A stretch of DNA of 64,000 nucleotides, taken from the NCBI GenBank assembly GCA_013365325.1, contig JABVXV010000059.1:1-64000 (forward strand), written 5' to 3'. Below, piece by piece: positions 1 to 13,046 of the stretch (its first letter is position 1; the number at the start of each line of letters is the position of its first letter). Position numbers and translations under genes: made by a program. The notes under the pieces were generated by a model. The model was given only the letters and a program-made list of their open reading frames with translations. It was not told the DNA's origin and did not search any database. The DNA comes from Dipetalonema caudispina. Its lineage: Eukaryota; Nematoda; Chromadorea; Rhabditida; Onchocercidae.

Positions 1-196
1 TCCATATTCATACCTATACTCATATCCATATTCATACCTGTACTCATATCCATATTCATACCTATACTCATATCCATATTCATACCTGTACTCATATCCA
101 TATTCATACCTATACTCATATCCATATTCATACCTGTACTCATATCCATATTCATACCTATACTCATATTCATATTTATACCTGTACTCATACTCA
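1..196. repeat. 24-bp tandem repeat with 48-bp higher-order period
   Basis: About eight copies of a 24-bp unit (TCCATATTCATACC followed by TATACTCATA or TGTACTCATA) run from the left edge. Units alternate regularly between CCTATACT and CCTGTACT, giving a 48-bp higher-order period. The array decays after about position 160 and probably continues to the left of the window. Confidence 0.95.
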
Positions 197-1406
197 TCCA
201 TACGTTTTCTCTTCCTATTAATAATTTCTGAAAAAAAAAAAAAAAAAAAAAAAAAATGAAAATTTGATTTTACTAATCGATTTTACTAATCAAAATGAAG
301 AAGAAATACTTCCATTTGTGATTGTTTCAAAATAATGAGCAATGAAATCCGTTTTTCAAATAAATTCATTCCATTTCAATTTCATTCTATTTCATTTTTT
401 CTATTCTATTTTATTCATCTCTTGTCCCTTTTTTACTCATCTCTTGTTCATTTCATTCTATTTCACTCTATTTCATACAATACTAATTGATAATATTCAA
501 CTCATTTAATCTAAATTGAAATTAAAATAGGATTAACTCTAATCTTATCTTAATTTTAATTTAGATTAATCGAAACAAAATACAATTATATTATTTCAAA
601 ATGATGCAAAAAAAAAAGAAAGCGTAATTGAAGAGTGTTTAACTATCCGATACAGTTGATAGGAAGAGAGATTAAAAAAAAATCAATGTAAAATGGTAAA
701 TTGTTGAAGTGGAATTGTTTGTTCCCTTACAAAAAAAGGTATCGATAGGCATAGATCATCATTTATTTGATGAATATTCCACATGTTTAGAATTTGTTTA
801 ATGGAATGAAATTATTGTGTGATAATTTATGATGTTAGATAAGCAAAGATTTCAATGATTTAAATGTAATAATATTGATAGAATCATTTCAACAAAATCC
901 TTTTACTATTACATCACCATTTCTAATTCTTAATTTTAATCACTTCCTACTTATTGATACAAGCAGCAATTTAATCATTTATTTTAGTTCATTCTTAAAT
1001 TTCATAAAATTACGCGAAAATGAAAGTGATGAAATGTATAAATGATTGGATAAAATTAAAAATACCAAAAAAAAAAAAAAAAAAAAAAAGAATAATTGAG
1101 GAAAAAGTGAAAAATTGAAACGATAATGTAAAATTGGAAGAATTGCTAAAATTTTTAGTATAAATAGTTATTCATTAAAAAATTATTTGTATAAATCTTC
1201 AAATTTTACAAGAGTATATATATATACGAATGTCACATCATATTGTCAACTTACTAATCCATTTAAACTAATTTGCATATTTGTACAAATTATACAAATC
1301 TAAAAGTAAAACATAAATAAACGATATAAATGAAATAGAAGTGAAAAAAAAAAAAAAGGAGAAAAAATATAGTAAAGATTTGAAAGCAAAAATGATGATA
1401 AAATGG

Positions 1407-1463
1407 ATGTGTGTGTGTGTCTGTCTGTCTGTCTGTGTGTGTCTGTGTATGTGTGTGTGTGTG
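1407..1463. repeat. (TG)n / (TCTG)n microsatellite
   Basis: Alternating TG dinucleotides are interrupted by TCTG tetranucleotides. This is simple sequence with no associated gene. Confidence 0.9.
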
Positions 1464-2220
1464 TATCTATAGGTGTGTATATCTGTGAATTATGGAAAAG
1501 TATTGAAAAGTGAACTATTAGAAAAGATGTAAAATTTGTGAAATAATACGAACTGTTGAAGAAAACAGATGAAACACTCTTAGCATTTTAACAAATTTAA
1601 AAAAGAAGAAGCATTTTGAACAAAAAAAAAAAAAAAAAAAAAAAAGAAGTGAAAGTGATGATAAATTGAACGAAAAAAAAGTAAAGAAGAAAATAGAACA
1701 GAAATTTGATAATTAATGAATTCATAAATTATTCTTTTTTAAATTTTATTATGACATTTACATTTATCATGTAAACATTAAAAGCTATTGCTAACGAAAC
1801 AATTGCATAAAATGGCTAAAATTTGAATAGATGTCAATACTGCAATGTGTCATTATGATAGACAAGAGATTTAAGCCAATAAGTGTTACTTGAAAAGTAA
1901 TTGGCCAAGTAAGCTAATAATTGCATATATTTAAATAGGGTAAATGGTAAAAGCTAAATAATGCTAATATTTATATAAAATTGACGATACATTCATTGCA
2001 AACAGACGAAGTAATCAAAAAAAAAAAGTTGGAACAATTTTTTTCAATAGCAAAAGTTATTACTATTGGCCAAAGTTTGTCTTATTTGAGCCAAATTTTA
2101 ACGAGCAAAATGCATTGCTATTTTAGTTGATTGTGATTGTTTCGTCCCAAATTTAGTATTCTTCAAAATTGGCCAAAATTTTTTCTTTTTGCAAAAAAAA
2201 AGAAAAAGGAAAAGAAAAGA

Positions 2221-2273
2221 AAAAAACTTAAATAATTGTTCAAAAATTAATTGAACAATTATTTAAGTTTTTT
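2221..2273. repeat. Perfect 23-bp inverted repeat (hairpin)
   Basis: The arm at 2221-2243 is exactly complementary in reverse to 2251-2273, with a 7-base loop between them. On RNA this would be a perfect 23-bp stem. The stem is A/T-dominated, and no flanking target-site duplication or transposase frame was seen. It may be a MITE-like remnant, a structured RNA or chance in AT-rich DNA. Confidence 0.9.
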
Positions 2274-2277
2274 CTAG

Positions 2278-2327
2278 TTGGGAAACTTTTTTATTGAAAT
2301 TAATTGGGAAACTTTTTTATTGAAATT
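2278..2327. repeat. 26-bp direct repeat, two copies
   Basis: TTGGGAAACTTTTTTATTGA plus four further bases occurs at 2278 and again at 2304, identical over 24 bases. It lies directly after the hairpin at 2221-2273. Confidence 0.9.
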
Positions 2328-5300
2328 TTCTCAAATCTTAAGAAGACTGCTAAATTTGCTTTGATTTTATATTGCTTTGCAATAATATTATATTTAAATA
2401 AATATTAGTAAGCTATTTTATTAAAAACTCAAAAGAAAGGTATTAGAAAAATGAAAGAGAGAAAAAGGGAGAGAGAGAGAGAGAGTAAAAAAATGAAATG
2501 GGCTCTTCCTTGTACTGAGAATGGGTCAATTTTTCCACTTTCTTTTTAACACATTTGCAAAATTGTTTGTTTCGTAGTGTATTTAGCATATTTGGAGAAA
2601 AAAAAATTGTGCATCAAAAAATTAGCGATTAGAAAGTAAGAATTGATAAGCTACTGATAGCACAATAATATAATGGTTATTAAAATTTTGAGAAAAAATT
2701 TTTAATTTAACCAAAAATCAAAGACAAATAATATTTTTAATGATAGGAAATTCATTTGGAACATTCTTACGATCATTTTAATTTTTGATTTTATATCCTT
2801 ACTATGTATACTTATTATAGAGATAGTTTACAACAATCAACAACAAACCTGCGTGATAAATCGTTGTAAATTAAAGTGAATTAATTAGTTTTAAAAAGTT
2901 AATTATCAATTGGTTAATTCGGAAAAACAAAAATTATGAATTGGTCAATTTGGTAAAAAAAAAAAATAATGAATGTATATATATTTCATCAGGTAAGATA
3001 AGTCATTTGAGTTAAATTTACATCAAATTTCCACTTTCTCATCGTTGTTATAACATGTTACAATGGTTTTTAATGACAGCAACATACCTTATCCATTTCC
3101 ATTTCCATTTCCGTCATTTTAATTCATAAATGTATCATCACTTCAATGTCCATTTGGTCATTTGAAGATTTCAGTATATGTTATTATTATTATTGCTGAC
3201 CATGAAGAAATAATGCATTTGTAAAGATTAGCAATTAAAGTTACCGAATCTGTCCTTGGCTGAAGTGTTGATAGATTAATTTAGGGAGATTTAAATAAAT
3301 TCAATTACAATGACTTTAACCTTTAACTTTAAATTTTTCTTTCTATTCCTTCAAAAAAAAAAAAAAAAAATGGCCTTCCGAAATGACCATAAAATAACAA
3401 ATTGAATAGGCAAATAATTTGCTTGATTTTTTTTTTTTTTTTTTCGAAGAGGTTCGATGCAATTTCCTTTCAAATCTTTCTTTTTTCTTTTATGTATATT
3501 GTTATCATGAAGGTTTTTTTTTTTCTTTTTGAATTTCCCGTTAAAAGAAAATATTAAGTAATTAAGTAAATTCAAAAAAAAAAAGCAACTAAATGAATAA
3601 AATTTATAAAATAAGTAAATAAGAAAATGATTTAAATGAATGTGTAATAATTGAAAGTCAACCAATAGATCTTTCAAAAGGGTAAGATTGCTTGCATTTT
3701 AGATTTTTAGTACCATAAGGCAAATTAAAGTATAGCAAATTAGGTGAACCGTTATAAATGAAACATATATTGCTTTCATAGCACCAATAATATATATATA
3801 TATAATATAATTATTGCTTATATTCACCAATCCTTTAGCTTATTACCTTACTTAAATTCTTACATTTAATTGATCTCTTCGACAACGAAAAATATTGGAT
3901 GAATTATTATCGGCAATAAATTATTATCTAATAGGTTTTCAAATTTTCTACAAAAACGAAAATATGCAAAATTGAGAGGAAAATAAATCAAAAAATTTAC
4001 TGTAATCGGATTAAAAAAAGATACAAAAAAAGAGAAAAAAAAAAACCTCAAAAATGATATAAAATGAGAGTAAAAATGTGAAATAAATGATCATTTTTGA
4101 TTGAAATGATTTATTAACTTCCGTTCCTATTAGCAATTAAAATTAATTAATCCTCTAAATATTAAAATTACTAATTCAGATGAATTTTTTTTTCAGTTAA
4201 CCTGACAATTATTTCTGTGAATGTTTAAATTATTTGGCTCAAAGTCGATCAAATTCTAGAAAACTTTACAACTGTATAATAATGATTTGTTTTGGGGCCA
4301 AAAAGCGAGTATTGTCAAATCTTAAAATATTTTGGACTTATTATTGATAGCTTAATTAGTACTACAAAGATTTAAATTATCAACTGAAAATAGAAACAGA
4401 TATAACCACTAGAAAGGAAAGTTTAAACTGATTGAAGCAATCTCTTATTTTTCATTCTCATTAAATGGATCCAAGACAATTATCGGCAATTTAGGAAATA
4501 AACGCATAAAATAAGTAATTAGTAAAGCATGATCGCAGTGATCATAGTCTAGCTTTAAGGTCATTTACATAGACAGTATGGGTTAGTTGCACTTATAAAT
4601 TCAATTAATTTCAGCTCCATTTAATTTCACACATAAGCCTTAGTAGCTATAGAAATTATAATTTTACATTAAAGCCAAGAAAGTCCCTCAATTTTTAGTA
4701 ATTGTTACTTTAATTTATTAATTGTCCTAATCATTTATCTAATTAAGAGAATTATCAATCTTTTTTTTTTGGTGAGTTAACAATTAGAAATTTAATTTCA
4801 ACTTCAGCAAATATCGGACACAAAAATTTTAATGAAAAATGACATCATTTCAATCAAATTCATTATGAAATTCATCAAAATTTGTGGTATCTTAACGACG
4901 AGTGGGATACTCAACGATATGAACAATGCTGAAAAATAAAGTGATCGGTATTAATAAACCAACAAAGTCCACTATATCTCAAATCAAAGGGTCATGTGAT
5001 CAATAAAGCTAAAAGATGACAATATTCACAGGATCGAGGCATTCAACCACTCTCATAGCTTTTGTATAAGAGTTGATCTCTTTTAAACCAAAGAAGTAAA
5101 CTGATACCTATAAGTAAACATAGTTATTGGACAGGTAAACAATATAAGAAATAACAATGTAAATATAGCAAATCAATTGAAACAAAAATTATAATCATTT
5201 CAACACTTATATGGAAAACAAATATGATAGAATATTGTCCAACAATTGTATTATTCTCATCATTGGGTATAAAATTGAGTAAACCAATAGAGTTAAGAAG

Positions 5301-6613
5301 AAACAATCTGAAACATCGAAAGTTTTTAGAGAGAAATATAATGTGATAGGATATCATCTGAAAGTGATAAATACTCGAAAGTTAGAATATTTTGAAATGA
5401 TAAAAATAATAAATGAAGAAAAGAGAGGATATTATTAAGATGGCTTGATCACTTGTAGATTAAATTTCATTTATATTTGATCCCAATAATGAAAAGAATG
5501 AAATTTGTTAACATGCATTTTAAATTATTCGTTAATATCCAATGACCACACAACAGATCAGAGCAATTTGTTTTGTCTGATGAAGTTCGTTTCATTTTTG
5601 TCTTTCATTGCTAGATTACCAAAATAAATTTTTTAAAAAAATTAAATTTTTTTTTTCCAGACGAAAATTTAATTTTCAAATTTATTTGGGAGAGGATGCT
5701 AGCAGTTTAATAGAGATGTGACAAAAAACTGTTGATCAGGTCAGTGGTAACTTAAGAATTTTTTGTGAAAAAAAAAAAAAATTTAATGAGGAATTTTTGA
5801 AAACTCTCAATATGTTTTGAAAAGATAGGATATTAAATAAACTGAAGTAAATTGTTCACATGAAAATATTAAAATATATGATGCATTTAAAACACAACAT
5901 ATTCGGGAAGTGTTTGCTAATGCAAATATCGTGAAATGCTGTTGAAAATAATTGATGAAAATAGGAGTGAATAAATTTTGTTAGATCCCTCAATATTGAG
6001 GAAATTTGAAATTTGAGAAGAGGCAAAAAAAAAAAATGAATTTTCAGCTATTATTTGGTATTGGGAATCAGTATGTTGCAATAAAAGAATTTCGGCGAAA
6101 CTTTCAATCTGTTCAATTCTTTCAAATTCAATGTTTCCATATGTGCAAGGCAAGCTCATTAGCATTGCGGTTAGCTAACATAAAACCAACTAATAAAGTA
6201 AATTTAGAATCCAGAAAGTGCTGACCATTGACGGAAAAGGATGATTGATGAGCATGAAATTCCCAAAACTCTTTTGCACAAAATTCAATAATGATTTTTG
6301 CAGTGTATTTTTCCTCCTTAATTTCAAACATATTTTCCAACAATAGAATTTACAAAATATACAATTGATTTCATTAAAATTGAAATTTTTTAGCAAAGAA
6401 ATCATTTGCTGTAAAATTATCAAATAAACTTTTCAACTTTATATCTAATAAACCATTTGATTGGAAAAGTCGTTTTCTTGATTGAAGCAAAGGAAAAGGC
6501 AAAAAAGCATCACAGTGAATTCTATTCGATAAATTCTCTAATCAAATTGATTATTAAATTATTAATTCTCAAAAAAAAAAAGAAAAAAAAAAGGAAAAGA
6601 AACCATTTTTCAC

Positions 6614-6742
6614 CAGCTTCCAAATCTTCATCACTATCAATTTCGCTTTCATCAGCATCATCCATATCATTTGTTTTATCACTACAGCTACTATCACAAT
6701 TTGAATTCTTATGAGTGGAATCTCGAAGTACCATTCTTTCTT
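6614..6742 (-). CDS. Candidate internal exon, acidic Asp/Ser/Glu-rich segment (unrecognised gene)
   Basis: On the minus strand a TTTTTCTGCAG acceptor is followed by a frame encoding about 42 residues, and then a GCTG|GTGAAA donor. The frame contains MVLRDSTHK, then CDSSCSDK, then DMDDADESEIDSDEDLEA. Base composition is richer and less repetitive than the surroundings, and the acidic run resembles linkers in transcription regulators. The exon would have entry phase 2 and exit phase 1. No adjoining exons could be found, so this may be part of a gene with very long introns, a pseudo-exon or chance. No function is assigned. Confidence 0.3.
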
Positions 6743-9700
6743 CTGCAGAAAAAAAAATATTGAATTTTACAAGAAATTAAATTCAAATGATATCTAATTA
6801 ACGATTATAAGATTTTTCAAAAAAAAATTCATATTAACAATGCATAGAATTGAAATGATTGAAACAAACTTGATACTTGTAAGCATTAAAAGTAAAATAA
6901 AATACTTGAAAACGGCATATCTAAATGATAACTGTAGCTGAAAAATGCAAGGAATGTTAGAAAAAAAAAAAAAGAAACAAATAAATGAATCAGTAAGTAA
7001 GCAAGAAAAGATCAATTAATGATCAATTAATGGGAATTGATATGAGCATTCCTAAATATGATACCTATTATATTTTAAAGTGTTTCAATGTTACAAGTAA
7101 ACTTATCTAGAAAGGTTACGGATAATGAGAAATTAGTGACATAAGTAAATGAATAAATAAGGTCATTTTTCAATACCTTGATAATTAGCAATGCAAATGC
7201 CTCTTTGCGCAATTCTCTGAATTTCATTTCAATATTTTTTCTTTCCAAAACAAATCATAAAAATTGCTAATTTTTAATCTTACATTCAATTCTCTGTGAT
7301 ATTAGAAATAAAAATTCAACAATGGAGAAATGATTTTCATGTAATTTGTTCAAAATTGCTTTACAACGATATTTTACGATGCTTAAAATTGGTTAAATTA
7401 TTCCAAAATGACTCTAAGTGATTCATCATTTTATTTAGAAATGAGTAATCTTCTAACTTTTAATTAAAATTTAATTGCTACATTTTGCACCATCTATTCA
7501 ATGGATCATATCATCTTAGTTAACCATAATCAAGCATCATTTTCATCAAAATAAGCGATACTTCTATTTCAATTAGTTTTTCTTAAAATTTTTTTGACAA
7601 AAATATTCAAGTTATGAATTTCGTAAAAAATTTCCAATTTGATGTAAATAAAAAGAGGAAGAGTGCAAAAGAAGTTAGTTGAAAAAGATAAATTTGAAAT
7701 CGTTCGTAGAAGAAACTTCTACATATCCATCGTTATTATATATGAGCATCTGTTTTGTTGTATGCTATAAGTACATCTAATTAATCTTTTTTTCCCCAAT
7801 TTTAACTATCATATTCTTTTTTTTTCTACATATTACTATAAAATCATAGTAAAATTGAATCATATCAATGAGTGATAACGGACTTAAAAATGTCCCCTAA
7901 CTTACAAACATTTCAATAAGAGAGTAATGCTAATATTTCAAATTTAAATCGCTAATTCTTAATCATCGATATCTGAATTAATTAAGAATAGCATCGTAAA
8001 TCACCTCATAGATTATGATGGACTGTAATATAATGTCAAGAATTAATTGATGATTAGAAGCATTTTATTTATCTGCCTATTTTGTTAATTATATTTCTTA
8101 TCAAATTGTCACAGTGAATTAAAGTGAAATAATTAAAATAAATACAGTGAGAATGGAAAAACAATCAGTACCGCTTTTTCATTTGTTTTTCTGAAATACA
8201 AATTCATTTTTAGTATTTACTTTAAAATCTAAACTTGAAATCTTTCGAATATTGAGAAAGTTGCTTAAATCATTAAAAAAATATGTCATTAACAAATTTA
8301 ACAAGAATTTAAAGCTAATTCTTACAAATATATAAGTTATTTAGAAATTAAAATTCTACTTATAAAGGAATTATCAAATTAAATCAATGAAGATATGATA
8401 AAAAAAAAAAGATTGAAATTGGGAAAAAAAATGAACAACTAAAGAATAGCAATTATGTGATTAAAAAAATGAAATTCAATACATTTACTCGCTCAAGATC
8501 AAATATACTACAAATTACAAATAACTAATCATAATAAAGTATGAATAAACAAAATTACGTAAGCATACGTGAAAATACGTTAAACGTAATAATAAACTGT
8601 ATATCTCTATTTTTAATATGTCATTACCACGAAAATTATATCGATATATTTTAATCAATAGCTATTTAGTTCTTGCAAAGATATATGTTAAAGATGGAAA
8701 GTGATGAGATTTTGGAAGAGTAGAGTAAATTTTACTACGTACTGTATTATGTATCACAAAGAATTTAAACTAAATTTTTTAAACTAAAAAGATCAAAATA
8801 AAATGAGAGATAGAATAGATAAAGCAATAGAAATGTAAATAATACAGTCTTTTTCTTCTTCTTTTTTTGATGTCGAAAATATTGGATACGATAGGAAAAT
8901 GAAAGGAAACAAAAATGATTCATTTGATAAAAGTAAACAAACAAACAAACAAATAAGCAAACTAACGGAGAATTAAAATACAGTGAATTCCCATTTCCTT
9001 TTTAAAAATAAAAACTGAAAGAAAGAAAAACAATAAGATAATGATCGAATCGATTATTAGAATAAAGATGACAGGAAGGTTTGAAGAATGGCGATGAAAA
9101 TTCAGAAAGATCTTCACCGATCGTCGTCTATCCGACGGAAATAACAGATGGTGTACGTTGGTTGTCATGTCATTGGTGATGTAACAGAGAAAGATTCATC
9201 TTCGTCACTTCATGAATTGACAGCTCAATATGAACAAAGATCACAATGAAAGTTCATGAAATTAAATTTCATCAAAATAATACTTCAGTACTTTTTGAAA
9301 CAGTAATTAGCACTAAATTTCTAGAAATGAATTCTTTCTCAATAATATTATCTCGATCATGTGATTGTCAATGGCTTGATTAGGTAGGCGTAGAAACGAT
9401 AATTGCGATAATATTGGTCATTTCAGTTTTCTATCCCGGTATCTCCTAAATACTGCAGTATTAATCAATTAAACCTCGAAATGTTATTTGCTAGAAATAA
9501 GAAATTTTACAGAATAAATAAACGTTTTGATTATTCGTTTTGATTATTTCCTAATTGTAGTGCAAAAACATGTTTGCATAATTGAACGGGAAATACAATG
9601 TTGATCGTCGTACGAAATGAGGCATTTGACCTATCGATGACAATTTGTTCGTTTTCTTAATTGATTTGTTAATTATCATTTGATGAATACAACAATTTGA

Positions 9701-10630
9701 AGTTCTTATTATATGTGTAATATGTGCAAAAATGTGATGTAATTGAAATAAAATTGAAATATCATGAAAAGTTTTCATGCAGGAAAGAAAATTTGAAATT
9801 TTAAGCGAAATAAAATTTCGATATTATTTGTTTATATTGTACCTCATTTTTCGAAAGTAATACAACAATGAAAGATATGATTATCTATCTATAAGTTATC
9901 TGATGGAAATTTGATGGATCATTCCATGGATAGCTTATCTGTGATATTTATATTGGAAAAAAATTTTTCATCGAAATGATAGATTAATAATATATTCCTT
10001 AGAAGTCTACCATTACTAGTAAACAAGTAATAATATCTTCTGGTACTTCGAATCAAGTTTTGTTTTTTTTTTTAATTAACTCAATTTATTTTTTCAATGT
10101 TGTCGAAAATTTCATCCTGAAATTATACTTCGCATAAGTTATAGTTAATATAAGAGAGCATGATACAGATTTTCTGTATGCTATAATAAGTACAAACTTT
10201 TTTCACTACAGATCAGTCATTCATCGCTATTCCAAAGCGATTTTGTAATATCTTAAATTTTTATATTTCAAAATTTTGATTTCGAAGAGGGTAAACAGTT
10301 TCACTATATACTTTTTCATAATTTCTAATGAATATAATATGAAAAAGTTGAACTAATATTTAGAAAGATAAGATGGATATGATGGAATTAGCTCACCTCT
10401 TCAAATTGATCTCTTACTGAAAATATCAGGTAGACAGATAATTTGAACATTCATTAATGTTAATTAGAAAGAAGTAAACGGAGTGAATAATTCAAATGAA
10501 TAATTTAAATCAAAATTAGATATGCAGTAAATAAGTGAACGGATGAATAAAAAAGTAAAGAAAAAAAAATGCTCTAATATTTTATTTTAAAGCTATACTG
10601 AAATTTGCGATCATTTTATTATTATCAGAA
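6743..10630. other. AT-rich DNA, no supportable gene
   Basis: This stretch has no recognisable exon chain. A patch near 9070-9180 is less AT-rich than its surroundings, with ACCGATCGTCGTCTATCCG, and has short frames on both strands but no family resemblance. The rest is A/T runs and short spurious frames. Confidence 0.6.
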
Positions 10631-11160
10631 ATGGCTACTACAAAACAGACTAAACAATTTCAAGAATTATTTTCATTTTCACCAATATGTTTAATTTTAT
10701 CAAGTTCACTAGTAGGCCTAAATTTTAAACTAACACTAACAGGGTAAATATATAATGAGTTATCCATTTATTTCATAAATTTTCAACGGAAAAATTGAAC
10801 TTCTTACAAATCCCTCCCACATTCCACTTCATAAAAAAGATAAGTGGAATTTTCCTCTTCTTTTTTCTTTTTTTAAAGTTAAACACAATCAAATCAAATA
10901 GAATAATGATAAAAATAGATTATGATTTAGCAATATTTTTCAATTTCTAATTAAAAAAATTTAGTTCAAAATATAAAAGATTTTTATCAAAAAAAAAGAA
11001 AAGAAAACATAATTATCCCTGTTAGAAGAGGAATAATATAATAGTATTTAGAATTGTAAATACCATTACTACCACTATACCACCATCACAATCATCAACC
11101 ACATCACTAGCAAACAACGGACATTGGAGGACATTTCATCCTTCTTCAATTGTAAATAAC
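10631..11160 (+). CDS. Speculative two-exon start of an unrecognised gene
   Basis: A TTATTATTATCAG acceptor-like site lies 2 bases before an ATG at 10631. The frame starts MATTKQTKQFQELFSFSP, has a hydrophobic stretch and reaches a GG|GTAAAT donor after 10743 (phase 2). A TATTTAG acceptor before 11052 opens a frame in matching phase. That frame is rich in Thr, Ser and Pro (TITTTIPPSQSSTTS, then NNGHWRTFHPSS) and ends near a further GTAAAT. Start context, phase agreement and non-repetitive codons are the only support. No homology was recognised and no later exons were found. The end coordinate is approximate. Confidence 0.2.
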
Positions 11161-11172
11161 GATTACAATTTG

Positions 11173-11206
<34 letters not shown>

Positions 11207-13046
11207 GAAAAATGATGCAGCAGAATGATAGAGGAAAGATAGATTATGCAAAATAAGAAAATATATATTTCATTTCTTATATTATGTCTATTTTTTTTTC
11301 AATCATTCAATCTTTTTTTTTTTTTACACATAATTGCAATATCGAATATAGAGCTATTTGGGTAATTTACATAAAACGTACATATATATATTTAAAGAGG
11401 AAAGCAAATTCTTTGATTGTACAAATATAAGATTTAAAGATTTTAGCAAATACTTACTATTTTAAGAACAATTTTCGAATTTTTCTTTTTTTTTTTTGTT
11501 TTGGTAAATTTGAAATTTTAAAGTTAGAATTTATTCCTTTGTACAATGTTATTTCTATTAAATTTCCCTACTTACGATTAATTTAAACATATAATGATGA
11601 ATTAGTAATAAAGCTGTCAAAATTTATCTCATGAATGATGGAAATATTACAAAGTATCATAAAATTAATTAATTACTGCAATTTTATTTGTCAAAATAAT
11701 TTCCCTTCTTTTGCTTATCTAATTGTATTCATTCGTTATCTTTTATTTGTTTGCTATTACATTTTTCTAATTCAATTATCTCAATTCTTTAACTCATCCA
11801 ATTTTATAAACGATTACGACAAACATTCACCTATCATCTAACCAATACAATAATACAATAAAAGTCTTATCATATTACTCTTCCATTCTATTCCTGTCAT
11901 TGTCATTTATTAAGATGAGGCTTCAATGACGTCGAAGTGGATGCAATCATTTTGCATATAAATGAGGAATTTTGATAATTGACCAGTACGTAGATTTCAT
12001 GTGCACCAGATGTTTACACTTATGTCACTGAAGGTCAATTGTCAATTAGGGTAAAGTCAATCTTTGTTTCTATCTTCTTCGCAACAAAAATATATTTCTT
12101 AGAGCAGTTTACTTCTAATTTTTGTTTGATAAAAAGTAAATAAAAGACTATTCGTCCAGTATCATCATAGTAATTAAAGTGAGATTGGCAGAACATTAAA
12201 TAACTTACAGAACAACCTTATGAATAACAACGTTAACTAACTAACAGCGTAAGACAACGCTGACTTTTATTGCATTTCATAAATTTTACTTTGAAAAACA
12301 ACAAGTGAGGCAATGCCAAAAAATAAGACCAATACTAAAAAAAAAAACACTCAAAAATTGTATCATTAAGGCAGAGAAATACATTACAGTCGAAAATTTA
12401 TTGAAAAACTACTTTGAAAAATATGTATAATGAAAGCAATCCCATCCTGTGTTTCTGTGCCTTAATCAAGGTTGACAAGGATACGAAGTTTTTTGTCTCA
12501 CAATTCCACTCCGAAATCTTCAAATTATCCTCAACACATGATTATAAGGATTAAGAAGCAAAATCAAATGCCTGAGAAAGACTTCTTACAGAAAGAACGC
12601 AAATAAAATGCATTGTTGTGGAATTAAATTGAAACCAAACATAATTGGAATGACAATATTCAAATGAGCGAATTTACTAATAGACTGCATAACAATGTCG
12701 TAGCCTTTCAAAACTTCTGGTACATTGCTATAATTAAGTGTACATAAATAAAGAGGCAAAGAGTAAAACAAACTAAACTATTTCATTTAGTACAATGATT
12801 GGTTGATACTAATATTTCATCTAATAAAACTCATACATATCTAAGTATAAAATGAACATCATATGCAGCATAATGAACAGAACAAAGAAATACACTCAGT
12901 AAATAATCCCAATGAAATGAATTTCAGACTAAGTAAGGACTAAAGGTATCAGGAAACATCATATGTCTAAAAACCTGATATGTACAGCCAAATTACTCAG
13001 TAGCAAGTGACATCGAAAAATTCAGAGCTGTACTGGAAAATGATCG
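11161..13046. other. Intergenic, 3' flank of the GCP3 gene
   Basis: It contains an (AAAAG)n tract near 11173-11211 and a denser block near 11920-12060 with TGACGTCG and TTTTGCATATAAATGA. A minus-strand AATAAA lies near 12270 and could serve the GCP3 gene if its 3' UTR is long. A minus-strand frame at 12586-12771 reads SNVPEVLKGYDIVMQS but matches no family I know. No gene is called. Confidence 0.6.

Larger units (their letters stand above)
197..6613. other. Gene-poor AT-rich DNA with microsatellites
   Basis: No coding region could be supported here. The stretch holds long A/T runs, a (TG)n/(TCTG)n microsatellite near 1407-1463, a GA tract near 2456-2486, a perfect hairpin at 2221-2273 and a 26-bp direct repeat beside it. 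Short open frames at 3351-3677, 3866-4051 and 5124-5357 translate to low-complexity Phe/Leu/Lys/Ile peptides from poly-A/T and are not believable genes. Confidence 0.7.

Noticed and set aside
3351..3677. 108-codon minus-strand frame
   Set aside because: It is built from poly-A/T tracts, giving Phe and Lys runs.
6006..6343. Open frames on both strands with denser codons (for example LLVGFMLANRNANELALHIWKH split over two frames)
   Set aside because: Frames end abruptly and no splice chain or homology was found. Kept only as a remark beside the orphan exon.
12586..12771. Minus-strand frame (SNVPEVLKGYDIVMQS) after the GCP3 stop
   Set aside because: No family resemblance and no matching splice chain. 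It may be part of the GCP3 3' UTR.
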